From Thalassovita aquimarina (lineage in GTDB: Bacteria > Pseudomonadota > Alphaproteobacteria > Rhodobacterales > Rhodobacteraceae), in NCBI RefSeq assembly GCF_018219815.1, contig NZ_JADMKU010000012.1, forward strand, positions 58,572-122,571: DNA of 64,000 nucleotides, given 5' to 3'. Of the stretch, positions 63,924-64,000 are shown in pieces. Position numbers and translations under genes: made by a program. Position 1 is the first letter of the stretch; every line of letters begins with the position of its first letter. Below the pieces are notes generated by a model. That model had not been told where the DNA came from. It saw only the letters and a program-made list of their open reading frames with translations, and did not search any database.

Positions 63924-64000
63924 ATGGCAAAGGAAAAGTTTGAGCGTAGTAAACCTCACGTCAACATCGGCACGATCGGCCACGTTGACCACGGCAAGAC
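63924..64000 (+). CDS. tuf: Elongation factor Tu (partial, 5' end only)
   Basis: Only the first 25 codons are present: [20 protein letters not shown] followed by the start of the P-loop (VDHGKT). The AAAGGAGG ribosome site is strong. The rest lies beyond the window. It is the last visible gene of the str operon. Confidence 0.96.

Overview
The window is a chromosomal stretch of high GC content from an alphaproteobacterium, almost certainly a member of the Rhodobacteraceae (Roseobacter/Paracoccus-like). The evidence is the gene order hemN-fnrL-usp-ccoNOQP with ccoGHIS nearby, several perfect FnrL boxes, an mcl1-type malyl-CoA lyase, the DgcN/DgcA pair, and rplKA...rplJL-rpoBC followed by rpsL-rpsG-fusA-tuf. 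I see no phage genes, transposase, integrase, CRISPR array or tRNA gene. The assignment rests on protein motifs and synteny read by eye; no database search was possible.

Region 1 (1-14110) is a low-oxygen respiration island. It holds the anaerobic haem gene hemN, the oxygen-sensing regulator fnrL, a universal stress protein, the cbb3 oxidase structural operon ccoNOQP and the assembly operon ccoGHIS (ccoS is only 52 codons). FnrL boxes (TTGAY-N4-RTCAA) lie at 2328, 4101, 4154 and 9731. A DUF2270 membrane protein and a LysR regulator separate the two cco operons. Region 2 (14152-25870) is mixed housekeeping: a D-Ala-D-Ala carboxypeptidase with a SPOR domain, a HAD phosphatase, clpS, an RsmC-type methyltransferase, an SDR lacking the catalytic lysine, aerobic hemF, accA, a LysE exporter with a divergent Lrp regulator, and a three-gene operon pairing a GerW/YtfJ protein with a DUF2953 protein and an unknown third protein.

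Region 3 (25870-36500) is metabolic and accessory: mcl1, divergent dgcN-dgcA-D-amino-acid aminotransferase (predicted D-glutamate/D-amino-acid catabolism), DUF5671, a zinc alcohol dehydrogenase with its own perfect FnrL box, a LigB-type dioxygenase, an enoyl-CoA hydratase, and an RTX calcium-binding protein whose 3' end looks frameshifted. Region 4 (36500-45140) has pyk, rpmI-rplT and pheS-pheT. A DUF2513 gene of visibly lower GC sits between pheS and pheT with 4-base overlaps on both sides.

Region 5 (45140-64000) is the ribosomal/RNA polymerase cluster: secE-nusG-rplK-rplA, then a LicD/fukutin-family phosphotransferase plus TagD-like cytidylyltransferase pair inserted before rplJ-rplL-rpoB-rpoC, a small exported CxxCH protein with a Met/His-rich segment, an EamA transporter, and rpsL-rpsG-fusA-tuf (tuf runs off the end). 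The items I consider most worth following up are the LicD-TagD pair in the ribosomal cluster, the DUF2513 gene within pheST, the gerW-DUF2953 operon, the Met/His-rich CxxCH protein, the FnrL box before the alcohol dehydrogenase, and the SDR with a degraded active site.
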